The notes under the pieces are model-generated. The model did no database searches, was not told where the DNA came from, and saw nothing but the letters and a program-made list of their open reading frames with translations. Both the position numbers and the translations under genes were made by a program. DNA of 64,000 nt from Cryptomeria japonica. Its lineage: Eukaryota; Streptophyta; Pinopsida; Cupressales; Cupressaceae. Position 1 is the stretch's first letter. Each line of letters starts with the position of its first letter. The stretch lies in NCBI RefSeq assembly GCF_030272615.1, contig NC_081405.1, positions 159,734,317 through 159,798,316 on the forward strand, written 5' to 3'. Shown one piece after another: positions 49,651-62,556 of the stretch.

Positions 49651-50489
49651 GAGAACATACACGTGCAAATAAGTGCACAAAATGGGGGACCAAAAGCGAG
49701 TCTTAAGTGGCCATGTTTTTTTTTAAATTAGAAAAGACTAAGTTTTGGATGAGAAATTGAAGATTCTTATGCTCAAATTGTGAAGACACAACAAGAACAA
49801 GAGTTGTAGTGCTATGAAATCTACTTTGTAAATTACTATTTTTTTAAATGGTAGAGATTAAGGGGTTAAAATAGGGGTGACACAAACTAGTCTTGTTTCT
49901 GTTAAAAAATCATTATTGCATCTAGTGTGTGGCCCCTAAATGTTAAATTTTTAATATTTAAAAAATCAGTTTGGTGAGAAATTAGCTAACACCGTGTAGT
50001 TTATGCTCCATATTTTTATTAATATTTTAATTATTATATGTTTTTTACTAAATTTTAGAGTGGACACATCCTAAAAAACAAAAAATTGAGTATGCAAACC
50101 CCTAATCTTATTGAAAACTAATCAAAAATCTTTTTTGTAAATGTGTAGAATAGTCCACTTTCTAAAAATGTTTTTTTTTTTTCAAATTTTGATGAATGAG
50201 TAAAAAATAAGACCAAAAATATCATACACGGGTTTTTGACAAAAAATGGAGACATTAGTAAAAGAAATTAAAGATCAAAACCTTAACATTAATTGAAACG
50301 CATAAAAAATTACATAGTTAGAAAACTAAGAAAAAACTCAATGTTACAATGTTATTTTTCTTGACTTGACATTGAAATATGTGCAAACTTGATAGAGAGC
50401 ATATGCTCAAAATTTTCCTTTTTTAGAATTTAAAAAAACACATTTTGGGCATTGAAATGCCATTCCAATCTTATGGGTTGAAGGCAAAT

Positions 50490-50490
<1 letters not shown>
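49650..50490. other. AT-rich DNA, no gene seen
   Basis: No open frame or motif is supported; possibly the decayed gag end of the antisense copia. Confidence 0.4.
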
Positions 50491-51399
<909 letters not shown>

Positions 51400-51400
<1 letters not shown>

Positions 51401-52440
51401 TTGTTGTGGTAACAAACATTGATTTAATCAAATATGGTGGTAGACCATTTAACATGAACTTGTGAAATGCTCGTCAATATAGCCATGAAACAATACTTGA
51501 CACAATAAATAATAGAGAAAATATAGATGGTTCATTGGATTGATTGTAAATGAAAAAAATTGTAATGTCAAGTAGATTTGTATATATGTACAGTTGATTT
51601 ATATATTCGTATAAGTAAATTTTTGTTTTTCCTCTACAATCATGTCTCTTATAAGATACGTATTTGAAACTCTTTTTATGTGTATGGTTATGTGCAATAC
51701 TCCAAAATAAGGTAAATCAACATCATTTAATTTATTATGACTTCTAATTTCAATTCTATTGATGTCAACTAGTGTGTTCATGTATCATAAAGACCTCATA
51801 TCATAGTTTAATTATTCCACTATGCTAGTACATCCAATAAAACATAAAAGCAATGATGCTTGACAAGGCTCAAGTGCTACATTGTAGAGTATATGGCATT
51901 CTTGCATTCCACTTATTTTGAAATACTACCTTGTCTCATAATTAAGAAAATACCCTTTCATTTATCCATATTCACTTATCCAATTGTAAACCCTAATCTA
52001 ATTCTATTCTACTTAATGTGATAAAAGTATACAAATAAGCTAAGGGGAAGACAATTAAAGAAATGAAATATTGCACTAAGGTTGTTTAATAGGAAAATTA
52101 AAGAGAAATAAAATATTGCACTTCAAGCCCTCATTTAACATACCCAAAGCACAATTGTACAATCAACTACACTGACATGTCTTCATCTATTGTGGGGTAA
52201 TAATCATAATGTGTTATTGTATACGGTGAAAAATGGTGATTATAAACTATTGTAAAACCACAAATATCCAACCACAATAAACCCTAGTTCTACAACCAAA
52301 CATCCACCATACACCAATGAAGATACCTAAGAACATGCAAATCAACAAATGAACATTACCATTCACATGCCAAGTAGGGTTTCAATCTCCATTGTCTCCT
52401 ATATCCATTGATCTTGTTTGATATATTTGCTCTCAAATTT
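51400..52440. other. AT-rich DNA, no gene seen
   Basis: No coding or structural feature is supported. Confidence 0.4.
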
Positions 52441-52457
52441 TGTATATGCACAAGAGT

Positions 52458-54170
52458 TCAACGAAGAACAGATAGTGGTTGTAAAGTTGCTTGATCGCAA
52501 GAAGGATTGATTGCATAAGGTTGACGCATTAGGGTTGATAATGATGAGAGTATCCTCTTATATAGAAGATGCTTTAGAAAATGGAGGGATAAGATTAAGA
52601 GGTGAAAGAAATAAAAGGACAATGTGTTCTTGAGGCAAAAAGGGGTCACCTTGGATAGGATGGTCAGGGACAGTGTATCATCAAAAGATATGAGATCTTG
52701 GTCAAATGTTGGATGCAATGGGAAGGCTTTAAGTTCTTGATCTTGATCTATTTCAAGACTTATTTCTTTGTGTTCTAGATCATTCTCTTGACATGGGGTA
52801 TGTTTTTGAATATGCACGGGGGATTCAGGGAAGGAATCAATGTTTTGACACAAGTGCGATAAAATTTGCATGGGAATCTCTGTAATGGTAGCATATGGTG
52901 TGATTGGGTCTTGCATTCCTGAAGCATGGAAGGGACTTGCATCATGAATTGGATTAGCTTGGAAACCTACTATGGATAGCCCTTAGGAGGTTGTATCATG
53001 TGATGAAAATGGTGTAGACTGCTCTTATGAAACCTTAGGGGATGAGGAAATGATGGGAGATATGGAGACCAATAGGAGAAATATCTTGATGGAAGAACAA
53101 GTCATTGATAGACATGGGTAGACAATCATGTTCAGAAATAGTCTCATGTGTACAACCTAGTTGTTGAAGAAAATTGTCGAGAAGTTTAGGTTGGCATTTT
53201 TGTTGTTTGTGCGATCTTGTTTGTGATATCGTTTCAACGTTTGAATCTTGCAAGATATTTGTAGATTGACCTTGTTGTGTGATAGGTGACACATTGACTA
53301 TGTTTGGTCGACATCCAAAGGGTGGTGTATTTGTAAATACACTTGTGTTTGTTTGGGACAAACTCGATGGTGTATTTGAGGACATAAGAGGATATTCATT
53401 GACATGTGATGCAACCAAAGGTGAAATTGGTTGCGTGATTGTATGTGACCTTGGTAGGAGTTGACTTGTTTGTACAATTATTTGTGGCATTGGGAGTTGT
53501 GTTCTTTCTTAAGGAAAACTTGGTTGTATTGGAATAAAAATTGGTTCAATCTTTGGTGGTGACTCTTGTTGAATTATACCAAACTCTAGTTGTGTTGGGT
53601 TGAACAATTTTTTATTCGAGATATGATTGAACATAGTTTGATAGGAGAGTTGGTCCAATGAGGCTTGATTTGGGTCTTGATTGAACGAGGTATGAATTGG
53701 GACTTAATTGAATGGGGTTTGATTTGGACTTTGATCAAATGGGATTTGATTTGTGTTCATTGTTTGAAATTGTTTTCTCATGTTTATTTGTGAGAGGAGA
53801 GTTGGTTTGTCTAATTTTGTGATAAGAGCTTGTACGTCCACTAACTCTAGGTTTGTATTGGGACCTTTAAAATTTTGAAATAGTTTGGCCATCTGGGATC
53901 TAGTCTCTTCACTTTTTTTAACTTTGTATTCCAAAATCTCTATTTCTTGAGCTAGTTTTTATTCTAGTGATGAATAAATGGGGATGCCATTTGTTTGGTC
54001 ATGATAAGCTTGATCCAAAATTTGGGACATGTATACGTTGGATTGACATGATTGATTGGTTGATTGCGATGATATGGTCCCATGGGAGTAGGAAGGTTGA
54101 TATGGGGATGATGCTCTTTCCATTGGAAGGTTGACTTCTCTACAATACTAGTAATGTTGAGTCATTATTC
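52458..54170 (-). other. Unrecognised Gln/Asn/Pro/His-rich coding-like stretch
   Basis: Three minus-strand open segments (52458-52916, 53035-53490, 53704-53934) with further open frames between them encode Gln, Asn, Ser, Thr and Pro-rich sequence. It includes a short tandem of NQTPFDQ/NQTPFNQ-like units (DNA about 53640-53760, period near 27-30 bp). KKSEETRSQMAKLFQNF looks helical. No known domain is seen. It could be a decayed retroelement gag-like or accessory ORF. Confidence 0.4.
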
Positions 54171-55050
54171 TTTTTTTGAACTAAGGTCCAAAATGTTTGA
54201 TGATGAAATTGGGCTAATGCTTTGATTTCTTTGTTTTTTTTTTTAACTCTTCTTGGATTTCTTTTTTAATTTTGGATGAAATGAGATGCACCTAAGGATG
54301 AAAAATACAACCCTATTGTTTTTGGATTTTGGGAATTTTGAAAATGGACAAATGCAACTAAGGATAACAAATGCAACCTATGTTTTTTGTTTTGATTTTC
54401 AAGATTTTTGGAAATATTTGAGGCTACAAGTCTAAAGGTGTGACCTTGAGAAATTTCAATGAAATTGAGACCTCTAAAGGATGAAGGGACAAGATTATGA
54501 CAACATTGGGTTTGTAGCTAGTTTGATGAGATAGGGTTTGACTTGATAGTGTTGATAATGGATGAAATTTTGACAAGGTTTTGACTTCTTTGACAACAAC
54601 ACAAGGTTTTGTCCATAAGATTTGACATTCTTGGATTTTCAAAATTTTGATTTTAGGATCTAAGTGAAATGTGACGATTAACACTTAATGAAACAATATG
54701 ACCTAAAATGAAGATAACAATGATATGTGCTAAAGAGGAAATGAATGGACTACTGTGACAAATTTTTTGGACTAGGGAACACCCTAATAATGCAAATGAA
54801 GATAATGACTTGACCTTATGAATCATGAGGAGAAGGAGTGTAAAAAATTACCCTAAGACAATGATGGGATTTATATTGACAATGATTTTTTGAACAATGC
54901 TAGGATGGACCTAGAGACTAGGGAGAATAATTATTACTAAGAGATTATCCTAAAATGATTTATGGATTGATGAAAAGATTAGTGTAAGACTTAGGATACT
55001 GGTAATTATGCAATCCTAAGATGATTTTGATGTAGTATGAAAATGAGCTT
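54170..55050. other. No gene seen
   Basis: The 54250-54480 part has loosely repeated phrases (AAGGATnACAAATGCAAC and similar). A minus-strand frame at 54424-54684 is unrecognised. Confidence 0.4.
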
Positions 55051-55052
55051 AA

Positions 55053-55503
55053 AACCTAGGTTAATGACAATGATATAAAAATGAACCCAAACTAAGGATA
55101 ATGACAATGATATGGAAATGAACCTAAAACAAGGATAATGAAAATGATATGGAAATGAACCTAATCCAAGGATAATGACGATGATATGGAAATGAACATA
55201 ATCCAAGGATGATGGCAATGAAATGGAAATGAACCTAATATAAGGATAATGACAATGATATCAAAATAAAACTAATCCAAGGATATGACAATGATATGGA
55301 AACAAACTTAATCCAAGGATAATGACAATGATATGGAAATGAACCTAATCCAAGGATAATGACAATGATATGGGAATAAACCTAATTGAAGGATAATGAC
55401 AATGATATGGAAATGAACCTAATCCAAGGATAATGATAATGATATGGAAATGAATCTAAACCAAGGATAATGACAATGATTTATGGAAATGAACCTAAAC
55501 TTA
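55053..55503. repeat. 37-bp minisatellite, about 12 copies
   Basis: The unit is GGATAATGACAATGATATGG followed by AAATGAACCTAATCCAA, repeated with few changes. A weaker copy precedes it from about 55018. One unit has a 1-bp deletion and the last a 2-bp insertion. Confidence 0.92.
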
Positions 55504-56340
55504 TGGCTATGACAAATATGCATATGTATGACGAAACCTATGTATGGTTGAGACAATTTTGATTTTGTAACGTTTTGACACTGATTTTGTGATTTTCAAT
55601 GTTTGAAGTTGTTGGACAACTTTTTTGTTCGATTGTTGGGAATGTATGAAGTCTTGGACATGTTTGGATTTCGAAATGACAATGTTTAGCATGAATAGTC
55701 ATAGAAGACAAAGTAGAAAAATATCGTTGTTTGTGACCTAACTCTGAAACACACTCAGAGTTGAGAAAGGAGCCTAAATTATCCAAAATTTTACTGGTAT
55801 TAACAAAAAAAAGCACTTTTGAAGCATGCACTGCTTAGCCTAGAAAGAGGATACTACTTGTTGAGTCCCCACTCGGATAAATCTAAGTACTGAAATAAAG
55901 CAGATAGCTAGAGATATTGGTGACACTGGCTCCCCTCCATGGCACGGGCACACCAAATCTTTTTTTCCCAAAGATTTGGAGATCTTATGAACCAAGGAAA
56001 ATTTTCTCTACAATGAATAGTAGCAATGTGGGGTGGCTTCGGAGGTCCAACCTCTTGCACCAGAAAGAAAAGGGATTTTAGGCTACTAAAACATTGGTTC
56101 AAAGAGTTTTTTAGATGCGAATCTTTGCCAATTGGTGAATTCCACGCGAATAGTCTGGGGCAACATCATGGTCAAATCGCCCAGAATTTCGGGGTTAACG
56201 GTACACTATAGAATCTGGCTTCGCCATTGACCACACATTGTCGATGAGCATGCCCGTAATATTCGTCTGGAATCACTTGGACGTGGGTATTAGATCACCT
56301 CCGTTATTCACCAACAATAGTAAAACGACCACGTACCCAG
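55504..56340. other. No gene seen
   Basis: Two short minus-strand frames (55538-55831, 55908-56102) have no family features. Confidence 0.4.
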
Positions 56341-56560
56341 GACCTAATTCGCCAATGGTAAATTAAATGTTCATTGCATGCGTCGACCAAATTCACCAAT
56401 ATCAATTAAAACATTATAAGCATTCGAGGACCCATTTCGCCCCACTTAAATTAAATGTTCATTGCACACCCACACAATTCGCCAAAAATGCAATTAAATT
56501 AAATGTTTATTGGCAATTGCGACGCCCGGGCCCCACGCAATTCGCCAAAAATGCAATCAT
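56340..56560. repeat. Repeated motif upstream of the zinc-finger gene remnant
   Basis: AATTAAATGTTCATTGCA and ATTCGCCAAAAATGCAAT recur two to three times each in the promoter-proximal 200 bp. Confidence 0.65.
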
Positions 56561-56567
56561 GGATTGC

Positions 56568-56575
56568 TATAAATA
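56568..56575 (+). promoter_or_regulatory. Probable TATA box
   Basis: TATAAATA lies about 190 bp ahead of a clear splice donor (AAAG^GTGAGT at 56761) and 260 bp ahead of the first in-frame ATG of the hAT-derived gene. This suggests a 5'-UTR exon at about 56600-56760. Confidence 0.5.
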
Positions 56576-56832
56576 CACTCTTTCTTACAATTTGTTTGTG
56601 TCTGATTAGTAAATTGGGAGCTCTCGAGTCTCGATTCACATTCCACAAATTGAGTTGGAAATTCAAAATGCATTGTAGGGCGGAGGGCCAGAGTTACAAT
56701 CCTGCAACACAGGTCCAGGCATTCCTAATTCCTGATTCTGAGAATTCAGAAGGCATAAAGGTGAGTAATCATTTCTTCATACTTGATAGTATTAGTTTTA
56801 ACTTTAAATTCGTAGTGAGAGGTCAAGACTCA

Positions 56833-56985
56833 AGATGTCACAGTTAGACATGGGTGAGACTCCTCAGGGTGGTAAAAGGATTGAGATGTCACACAAGGGT
56901 GAGACTGAGACTCCTTAGGGTGGTGAAGGGATTGGGATGTCAGACAAGGGTAAGACTCCTCATGGTGGTGAAACTGAAGGGATTG
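56833..56985 (+). repeat. Three tandem about 50-bp units at the start of the zinc-finger remnant
   Basis: GATTGAGATGTCACACAAGG then GTGAGACTCCTCAGGGTGGT-type units occur three times. They encode MSQLDMGETPQGG, MSHKGETETP*GG and MSDKGKTPHGG. Confidence 0.75.
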
Positions 56986-59091
56986 AGAGGCCATCAAAAC
57001 GCCCAAAACTTAAACTTAAAGATACTACCATAAAGTCTTTCTTTGGAATTGGCAAAGTTTCTGGTCCATCAACTTCTGCAGTTGCAGAAGCCATTCACAG
57101 TAGATCACCACCACCACAAGGTGGGATTGTCATTGAGTTAAATGCATCAAATGAGGATGACGATACCGACATGACAAAAGATGTTCTAAGGGATACACAC
57201 AATGAGATAATTCACTCAGATGCAAATGCTAGTACTGAAGATGATGTTGGTAGGAAGAAAAGAAAAAGGAAAGTAAAACTAGGGCGAGAGTGGGAGATGA
57301 CAAGGAGTTTTAAGATTGATTGGGTAGCAAAGTACCCATTCATTAAACCAGTCCCAAACAATGATGAACAACCAACAGAATGCAAGTGTAAGATTTGTAG
57401 CTGGAAAACTAAAAGAGATAAGAAGATGCAGCTAAAGCTTGACACCATAGAAAAGCATATTGGTAAGGTTTATAAAAAATAGATCATAGAGGGAAAGGAA
57501 ACACAAGTAGTAAGATGGAAATCAAAGGAAGAATGTCTTCATGTTAAGTATGCCGCGGAATATGAAGAGCATAACCACAAAATGACACTGATTGGTAATA
57601 GTGGATTTGGAAATACAATCAAGGCTAGGCTTGAACATGCAGTGAAAGATGCAAACCTGGCAAAGACTGTTCAGATGAGTGTTGTTTTTCATATTCTGTC
57701 GAGAGGACGTCCTATGAAAGATTTCCTAGAATTTAGTAATTTATTATCTTTTTTGAATGTCCCTCACTATCCTATGTGACATTGGTCAATAAATGTTGGA
57801 TGGGAAATGACAAACTGTCTCGCTGAGGTGGAAAAGCAAAATTTACAAGAGAGTGTAAAAGAGTCAAATTTCATTTCATTATCCATCGAGGAAGTTACTG
57901 CGGTAAATAACACTGCTTGGGTTTGTATGCATGTGTATACCGTAAAAGAACATGTCTACCGAGCTCATCTACTTTGTGTTCGTAAAATGAGGGGCAATTC
58001 AACAACATAAAATTAATACGTGGAAGTTAAGAAAGCTTTGAATGAAATTGCTGGTATGGATGACTTGACAATTGCCAAGAAGTTGGTGTGTGTTGGAGCT
58101 GATGGAGCTGCAGTAATGCAAGGTCAAAGGACCGGTCTTTCCGCAAGATTACAAACTAGTATTGCACCATACATGGTTGGCATTCACTGCATGGCCCATC
58201 GAATGAATTTAGCATATAGAATTGTAAGCAATTTCCTTACAGTGTCAAAAGTTGAAGATCTAGTCCACGAGCTCCACTCATACTTTTGTCGAAGTCCTAA
58301 ACGTTTTGCAAAATTTTAGATTTTTGCTAAGGGAGTAACAACAGGAAACAAGCTTCTCAGGGATGTTGAGACCAGATGGATCTCCTTGCATGGACCAGCG
58401 GAACGAGTTCTAACAGAATATCAATCCTTTATCGAACTAATGTATGAGCAATGTCTCACAGTAGACAAAGCTCTTGATCTCTTACATAAGTTAAGTGATA
58501 TAGAGACCCTGTTAACTTTAGCCAGTCTTCTCCCCATGCTGGATTCAATGAGAAAAATTGTTAAGAAAGCCCAAGACATAACTATGTATATCAATGAGTA
58601 TAACACTCTACGTAAAATGACATGCTTGAGCCTGGATGGTCTATACCTAGATCTAACAGGGTGAAGCCCAAATTTTTTTAGGTGGCAGATAATTATAGAT
58701 TTGAATCATGCTGAAATTTTTTTACATTTCAGTACAAAAAATGAGTTATGTGTCTTTGTAAAAGGATTTCAGATACCAATGCACCAATCTAAGACGGGCA
58801 AGCGAGGCAGAGCACTGCCAGTCAAAAAGGAAGATTTTGACAGGATTGTTAAATCTGTTAGTGATAATTTAAAGTCTATTGCATATGAACTTTCAACTGA
58901 GATTTGTGAAAGATTCCCTTGAGAAGAAATACTTGAAGCCATGGGTTGTGTGTATCCTGAATTTTGACATTCAATTGGAGATAATCCAAATGACGCAAAG
59001 ATGTTTCATAAAAAACTAGAGGAATTGATATTGACATTTTCAAAAGATGCATATTGCAATGGACAACTTGGTCTCTCTTCTTCTCTCATAT
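56835..59091 (+). pseudogene. hAT-derived zinc-finger transposase-like gene with nine in-frame stops
   Basis: From the ATG at 56835 one frame can be followed for about 750 codons with no frameshift. It has three N-terminal repeats (MSxKGETP.GG), a basic stretch (KRPKLKLK; KKRKRKVKLG), a TTF/BED-like zinc finger (ECKCKICSWKTKRDKK), FISLSIEEVTAVNNTAW (first catalytic position, Glu instead of Asp), VGADGAAVMQGQRTGLSARL (second Asp), and GIHCMAHRMNLAYR. This layout is that of ZNF862-like, hAT-derived proteins of plants and animals. Stops are TAG 56916, TAG 57480, TGA 57777, TAA 58008, TAA 58014, TAG 58317, TGA 58662, TGA 58920 and TGA 58965. Each could have come from CAG, CAA or CGA by C-to-T change. 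The 3' end is cut by a poly(G) run and copia sequence. Confidence 0.8.
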
Positions 59092-59108
59092 GGGGGGGGG
59101 GGGGGGGG
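59092..59108. repeat. Run of 17 G
   Basis: The homopolymer marks the junction between the zinc-finger remnant and copia 3' sequence. Confidence 0.9.
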
Positions 59109-59711
59109 TGACTTTTTCCTCACATTGTATTTTGTCCTTCGCATACTTCTTTGAGAGTTCCTTTGTATATAGTTTTTATGTCTTTTGGGGGAGGGTTTTA
59201 TCCCATTGGGTTTTTCTCTCTTTCCCTGCTTTATGGAAGATTGCATTTGCATTTGTACATGGGTACCTTACATGGCCTTGTAGCCAAGACCCATCTTGCA
59301 TTGCTTAGTTGCATTGTAGACTTAATTGCATTCCCTTAAGTTGCACTTAAGGGGGGGTGTTGGTGTAATTATTTATTCATGTTGGATATAATTACACTTT
59401 ACTTAAGTTTACTTAGGTACATGCATAACATTGTAGTTTTCATATGAGACACTTAGGGAGATGTGCATACATTGGGACTGTGTATGTAGGATAATTTCCA
59501 CCTTTTATGGCGTGATATTATTGTTACTTTATCATATCAACTTATTGTGGAGTGATAATTCCACATTTGATGGGTGATCCACCTCATGTGAAATATTTTA
59601 CTATTTATCCTACCTACCCTTGCATCTCATTGAGCCACATGTCATGATTGTGTGCTCTCTTGTCTCTTAGCCTTGCCTTTATAAGAAGGCTCATTAATCA
59701 TTGTATGTAAT
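59109..59711 (+). mobile_element. Copia 3' end: polypurine tract and partial LTR
   Basis: The layout matches 47700-47990: GGGGGAGGGTTTTATCCCAT, then TTGCATTGTAGACTTAATTG, then CTTAAGGGGGGG (59347-59358) as polypurine tract, and an LTR starting TGTTGGTGTAATTATTTATT at about 59359. The LTR is cut at about 59712 by the poly(T) end of a minus-strand LINE. No coding sequence remains. Confidence 0.75.
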
Positions 59712-60919
59712 TCTTTTTTTTTTTAATCAGTAAGAGGCCGAGGCCAAAAAATTTTATTATTCATTTTTAAAATTATACATAACTCCACTCATGCGGGTGC
59801 TGGTAGGAAAGAGTGGAGTCGAGAAAACCTCCGGCCTTGCTCGAGACCATAGTCCAGCAAATCTCTTAAAAAAGTTACAGTATTGATATATGAAAACCCC
59901 GAGCCAGGGTGATCACGTGGGAAAGTTTTTTATTTTTCCTTCCCTTACAAGCCCAAAAGTGATGTTTTTAGTAGCCTTACAATCATATTCCTCTTTGATT
60001 CCGGAGTTGTTCTTTAGTTACTTAGAGTCGCTCCTTAATTGCCCATGATAACTTGTTAGGCCTGCATTGTCAGTTACTCAAACACTTGGCAATTTTGTTA
60101 GTGTCATCCGGACATGTATATCATTTGACAGTTTATTGCTAGATACAAACCCTCAAGTCATTTCCAAAGCAAACATATCCACTAAGATTATAAAATAATA
60201 AAATTTAAGAGACAGAATTGAAGTACCGATTACAACTAGGATAGAACTAGATTGCCCAAAGATCCTACCAACCAAAAAATCCTCAGTTTTCCAACTCTTG
60301 TTTATGCTCCTGGACGTTGTCCTTAATAAGGGTAAAATCCAAGCTACAACAACAAGAGTGGGAAAAAGGAGATTCAGTCAATCCAGCCTACCTTACCCTG
60401 TAGTTTTATAGCAAAAGGAGATGACTGAATGGATGGTTGTTCACAGTTTGCATGTTAGCCACATAAAGTTCACCGACTTCAAAAATGACATGGAGATATC
60501 AAAATATAGAAAACATCAACAGATGGCATTAAAACTTCAGCAAGTGTCCTTCGAAATAAATCAAAGTAAATACCACTAGTATTATGCATCCAAATGCTAG
60601 TAACTATCTAGAGTATTTATTTAACTATTTTAATAGCAAAATGCTGATGTATATCTATATAGTAGATATTCCTTCATGCCCATTAAGTCACAGTAATTTG
60701 TAGGATTAATATCATACTAATTTAGTGTCTTATATGTTACTTAAGTTTGTTTTTAAAGCTTCGATACTATTTGCTATCTTAGCCCTGGTTTCCTGTTAAC
60801 TGTAAATTGTACCCTATTTTCCTAAGATCCCCCTTGTGATCAGTTACAATTTAAGCCAAGCCCCATAGCTCTGTATTAATATCAAAAATGGAACTGGGCT
60901 CCCAAAAAGCAGAGCCACA

Positions 60920-61495
60920 TCATTCCGCCCCAGAAGACGAAGAAGAAGCCATTTCCTCCTCCAGAACCAGACCCTCGGCTCTGACGAAGTCCTCAAACCA
61001 TGTAGGTTTAGGAGGGTGTCTCACATGGAATAAGAAAAGCAGAAAGTTGACATTTCTGTTGATTACCTCAATCCTTTCCATGGATACAGGCTCACCATCC
61101 GTGGAAATGATAGGGAATCGAGGCACCAGCCTATTATTTCGAATGAGAATGTTATAATTCCTCGGTCGCAGAATAGTCCCTTCATTGTCAATATTGACTA
61201 AAACCCGCTCAAGATCGCCCAAAATAGAGGTAGTGAAGACCTCTCTACATAGAGCACTAGTATCTTCATGATTTTTGGTGGAACTCATAGTCACAGCGAG
61301 AAACATGGCGGCCACGTCCGAGTTGGCCCTGGTTCTGTCCGAATTTGTGAGGAAATCCGGGCCCAAGATGTTCTCAACTACATCAATCACCAAGGTGTGA
61401 GGGAGACGCATAATGCGCTTGAGGCGGTCACGAGTGATGGCCCCTTCAAAGGCCATTTGTCTCTTTGAACTGCAGAGTTTAATTGGGGTATCCAT
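60920..61495 (-). CDS. Intact 191-codon ORF of unknown function
   Basis: The frame is uninterrupted from ATG (61493-61495) to TGA (60920-60922). The open frame extends five codons further upstream through TGTGAATTTTCAG, which is also a fair splice acceptor just before the ATG; the 5' end is therefore uncertain. The protein has a basic N-terminus, a largely mixed-charge middle (LERVLVNIDNEGTILRPRNY, IIRNNRLVPRFP region), VNFLLFLFHVRHPPKPTWFE, and an acidic Ser-rich tail (EEEMASSSSSG). I see no signal peptide, no strong membrane segment and no Cys-rich finger. I do not recognise the family. A TATAAAA-like site lies at 61806-61812 (minus strand). It sits inside the putative LINE 3' region and is unusual for lacking any lesion. 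Confidence 0.6.
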   Translation of the reverse strand: MDTPIKLCSSKRQMAFEGAITRDRLKRIMRLPHTLVIDVVENILGPDFLTNSDRTRANSDVAAMFLAVTMSSTKNHEDTSALCREVFTTSILGDLERVLVNIDNEGTILRPRNYNILIRNNRLVPRFPIISTDGEPVSMERIEVINRNVNFLLFLFHVRHPPKPTWFEDFVRAEGLVLEEEMASSSSSGAE

Positions 61496-61499
61496 CGCC

Positions 61500-62550
61500 T
61501 GAAAATTCACAACACGGGGTCTCAGGAAAACTACAGAGTATCAATATGTGAGAACTGAAGCTAAGGTTGGTAGCCGAATGATTTAAAAGAGTTGAGTTAG
61601 CTCATTTTGAAAACAATCACGCCAGAACTCCACTTTGGAGGGATTTCATTAGTTACAAAATAACACATATCCTTGAATGATGCGCCGACTGAGGTGAAAT
61701 CATGTGGAGGAGCTCGAAATAATTTTGACAGAAGAGAAAGCGCATATGCTTCATACTACAGCTCTAACATATCATAATTATTAAGACTACAAGGGGATCT
61801 TGCCATTTTATAATATTAATTAATCCATAACTATGGGTTATTTAATTCCTAGTCTGGGTGTCACCGATCGCACAATTAATGATCGACCTCTATGTTATGA
61901 GTAAAAGGACATTTAGGCCACTGATAGAGATACTCGAGATCTTAAATGTAGAGCCTTAATCCTTTGTATTTAACTGAAAATTTCTATATTTGTTTTTTGG
62001 TTGAGCTAGAGTACATTTCTAGCAGGAAAGTGTTTATTAATTAGTGCTATTTACTTCGGGTTTATAAAATAAATTAGATACACTATTATCTAAATAAGAG
62101 TTTTATTTTTTCTTCTTTTTTTTTTCTAAAAGATTGTAAAATCTATTTATTATTATATAAGTATCTAAAGATGTTTAAAAGAGTGTTTATAGTTAACAAG
62201 GGTAAGTTATGTTCTATAATTGTGAGTTTTGGGTAATATGGATATCTAAGTTAATATATATGGTCAATATACTTATTTATAAATGGATTATATAAATACT
62301 TGTTTATCTATATATCCCTCCCCATATATATACATACAGGTATCTATATAGTTCAAATGAGTGATTATAAGCACGAATAAGATGATGTTTATATGTGGAT
62401 ATGAGAATATATGATTTTAATTATATGTCTATATATATTAGTGATTATATATATAAATGGAACTGTATATATATACAGAGATTGATAGATGTGTTTGATG
62501 ACTTGTCTTAGTCATAGAGGCTTATAATCAGCTCTTGCTAATATAACAAC
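61500..62550. other. AT-rich spacer, no gene seen
   Basis: Contains ATATAT-rich sequence (62210-62480) and a T-rich tract (62101-62126). Probably LINE 3' untranslated or spacer sequence. Confidence 0.45.
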
Positions 62551-62556
62551 CATTAG

